Positions 62,166 through 64,000 of a stretch of DNA of 64,000 nt are shown here, piece by piece. The stretch is from assembly GCF_013408745.1 (NCBI RefSeq), contig NZ_JACCBJ010000001.1:1116001-1180000 (forward strand). Direction: 5' to 3'. The notes below the pieces were generated by a model, which saw only the letters and a program-made list of their open reading frames with translations, made no database searches and was not told the DNA's origin. This stretch comes from Leifsonia soli. Its GTDB lineage: Bacteria; Actinomycetota; Actinomycetes; Actinomycetales; Microbacteriaceae. The translations under genes were made by a program, and so were the position numbers. Position 1 is the first letter of the stretch. Each line of letters opens with the position of its first letter.

Positions 62166-63370
62166 CCGAGGACCTCCAGTCCGGGGAGTCGCTTGCCTTC
62201 GAGGAACTCGAGGCTCGCGCCTCCGCCCGTCGAGATGTGACCGAACTGGTCGTCGCGGAAGCCGAGCGCACGCACAGCCGCTGCCGAGTCGCCGCCGCCG
62301 ACGACGCTGAGGCCGTCCACCTCGGTGAGCGCCTGCGCGACCGCCTTCGTGCCCGCCGCGAACGGCGCCAGCTCGAACACGCCCATCGGGCCGTTCCAGA
62401 ACACGGTGCGCGCTGCGCGGACGTACTCCGAGAACAGCTCGGCCGTCTCCGGTCCGATGTCGAGGCCGAGGCCCTTTTCGCCCCAGTCGGTGTCCTCGAT
62501 CGCGTCCACCGGGCGCACCACGTGCTCCGCGTCGGCGCCGAACTTCGAGGCCACCACCACATCGCGCGGGAGCACCAGCTCGACGCCGAGCTCCTCGGCC
62601 TTCGCCAGGTAGCCCTTCACGGTGTCGATCTGGTCGGCCTCGAGCAGGCTCGATCCGACCTTCATGCCCTTCGCCGCGAGGAAGGTGAACAGCATCCCGC
62701 CGCCGATGAGGAGCGAATCGACCTTCGGCAGCAGGTGACCGATGACACCGAGCTTGTCGGAGACCTTCGAGCCGCCGAGGACGACCGCGTACGGCCGCTC
62801 CGGGTTCTCGGTCAGCCGGTCGAGCACCTCGAGCTCGGCCTGGATCAGCGTCCCGGCCGCGCTCGGCAGCAGCTGCGCGAGCTCGTAGACGCTCGCCTGC
62901 TTGCGGTGCACGACGCCGAAGCCGTCCGAGACGAAGGCATCGCCGAAGGCGGCCAGCTTCTCGGCGAAGGCGCGGCGCTCTGCCTCGTCCTTCGAGGTCT
63001 CCCCCGGGTTGAAGCGGAGGTTCTCCAGCAGGGCGACGTCGCCGTCCTTCAGGCCGTCCACGGCCTCCTGGGCTCCGCCGCCGACGGTGTCCTTGGCGAA
63101 GGTCACCGGCGCGCCCAGCAGCTCGGAGAGCCGCTGGGCCACCGGCGCCAGGCTGTACTTCGCATCGGGGGCGCCCTCCGGGCGTCCCAGGTGGGAGATG
63201 ACGACCACCTTCGCGCCCTGGTTGATCAGGGCGTTCAGCGTGGGAATCGACGCTCGCACGCGACCGTCGTCCGTGATCTTCGACCCCTCGAGGGGGACGT
63301 TGAGATCACAGCGGACGACGACCCGCTTGCCGGCGAGCGAACCGAGTGAGTCGAGAGTGCGGAGCGTCAC
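62153..63370 (-). CDS. pgk: Phosphoglycerate kinase
   Basis: 405 aa, ATP-producing step of glycolysis. [73 protein letters not shown] and [16 protein letters not shown] (nucleotide and hinge regions). It lies between gap and tpiA in one leftward operon. Confidence 0.98.
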   Translation of the reverse strand: MTLRTLDSLGSLAGKRVVVRCDLNVPLEGSKITDDGRVRASIPTLNALINQGAKVVVISHLGRPEGAPDAKYSLAPVAQRLSELLGAPVTFAKDTVGGGAQEAVDGLKDGDVALLENLRFNPGETSKDEAERRAFAEKLAAFGDAFVSDGFGVVHRKQASVYELAQLLPSAAGTLIQAELEVLDRLTENPERPYAVVLGGSKVSDKLGVIGHLLPKVDSLLIGGGMLFTFLAAKGMKVGSSLLEADQIDTVKGYLAKAEELGVELVLPRDVVVASKFGADAEHVVRPVDAIEDTDWGEKGLGLDIGPETAELFSEYVRAARTVFWNGPMGVFELAPFAAGTKAVAQALTEVDGLSVVGGGDSAAAVRALGFRDDQFGHISTGGGASLEFLEGKRLPGLEVLGWQQ

Positions 63371-63385
63371 GTCGGTTCCCTGCGC

Positions 63386-64000
<615 letters not shown>

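Overview
The window is high-GC (by eye close to 70 %), almost entirely coding DNA from an actinobacterium. Gene content and order (PafBC-Tat-HelY block, ctaB-tkt-tal-zwf-opcA-pgl block, RbpA, actinobacterial SOS boxes, C-minus ribosomal protein L31, and 24 candidate leaderless starts) point to Micrococcales, most likely Microbacteriaceae (Leifsonia-like). The genus is an inference from protein style, not a search result. There are no rRNA genes, CRISPR arrays, insertion sequences or prophage genes; this is a core chromosomal segment. Both ends cut a gene: a HelY-type helicase on the left and glyceraldehyde-3-phosphate dehydrogenase on the right.

1-8.05 kb is one leftward gene string: HAD phosphatase, TrmI, FKBP lipoprotein, PafB, PafC, a membrane protein, TatA, TatC, HelY. 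In relatives with a Pup-proteasome system the arc, dop, pup and pafA genes lie between trmI and the FKBP gene; here those two are 40 bp apart. 8.1-15.3 kb holds a PAC2 protein, UppP, an M20 peptidase, tRNA-Leu(GAG), a CDF metal exporter, a WYL regulator, a ferritin-VIT membrane protein and a DUF1707 protein.

15.3-22.9 kb is a DNA-damage island: two identical LexA (SOS) boxes, one before a DUF6504 gene and one before imuA-imuB-dnaE2, the translesion mutasome. Between them lie DUF3097 (which I read as a TOPRIM-like protein) and a Nudix hydrolase. 22.9-36.2 kb is mixed housekeeping: AMP nucleosidase, a second VIT transporter, a DEAD/DEAH helicase, an SGNH hydrolase, a D-Ala-D-Ala carboxypeptidase, an rRNA/tRNA 2'-O-methyltransferase, a sirtuin, a histidine phosphatase, a glycosyltransferase, an alpha/beta hydrolase, trehalose synthase and an exonuclease.

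36.2-44.7 kb has ribosomal protein L31, an ABC ATPase, divergent glgA and glgC (glycogen/alpha-glucan synthesis, functionally linked to treS), serB, fabG, a small DUF3099/zinc-site/SURF1 operon and an ABC-F protein. 44.7-48.8 kb is the leftward suf operon for Fe-S cluster assembly (sufB, sufD, Rieske ferredoxin, sufC, then sufT). 49.2-51.7 kb carries the heme A pathway (ctaA, ctaB). 52-60.1 kb is the rightward pentose-phosphate operon (tkt-tal-pgi-zwf-opcA-pgl), and 61-64 kb is the leftward gap-pgk-tpiA-secG-rbpA string.

The most striking pattern is transcriptional. At 20 genes a perfect TAnnnT -10 hexamer lies 6-8 nt before the start codon, and four more have a near-consensus one. This predicts that much of this segment is expressed as leaderless mRNA. 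Other points worth a look are the TOPRIM-like DUF3097 beside the mutasome, a family of long intergenic palindromes, interlocked glgA/glgC promoters, and long leaders before rpmE2 and tkt.
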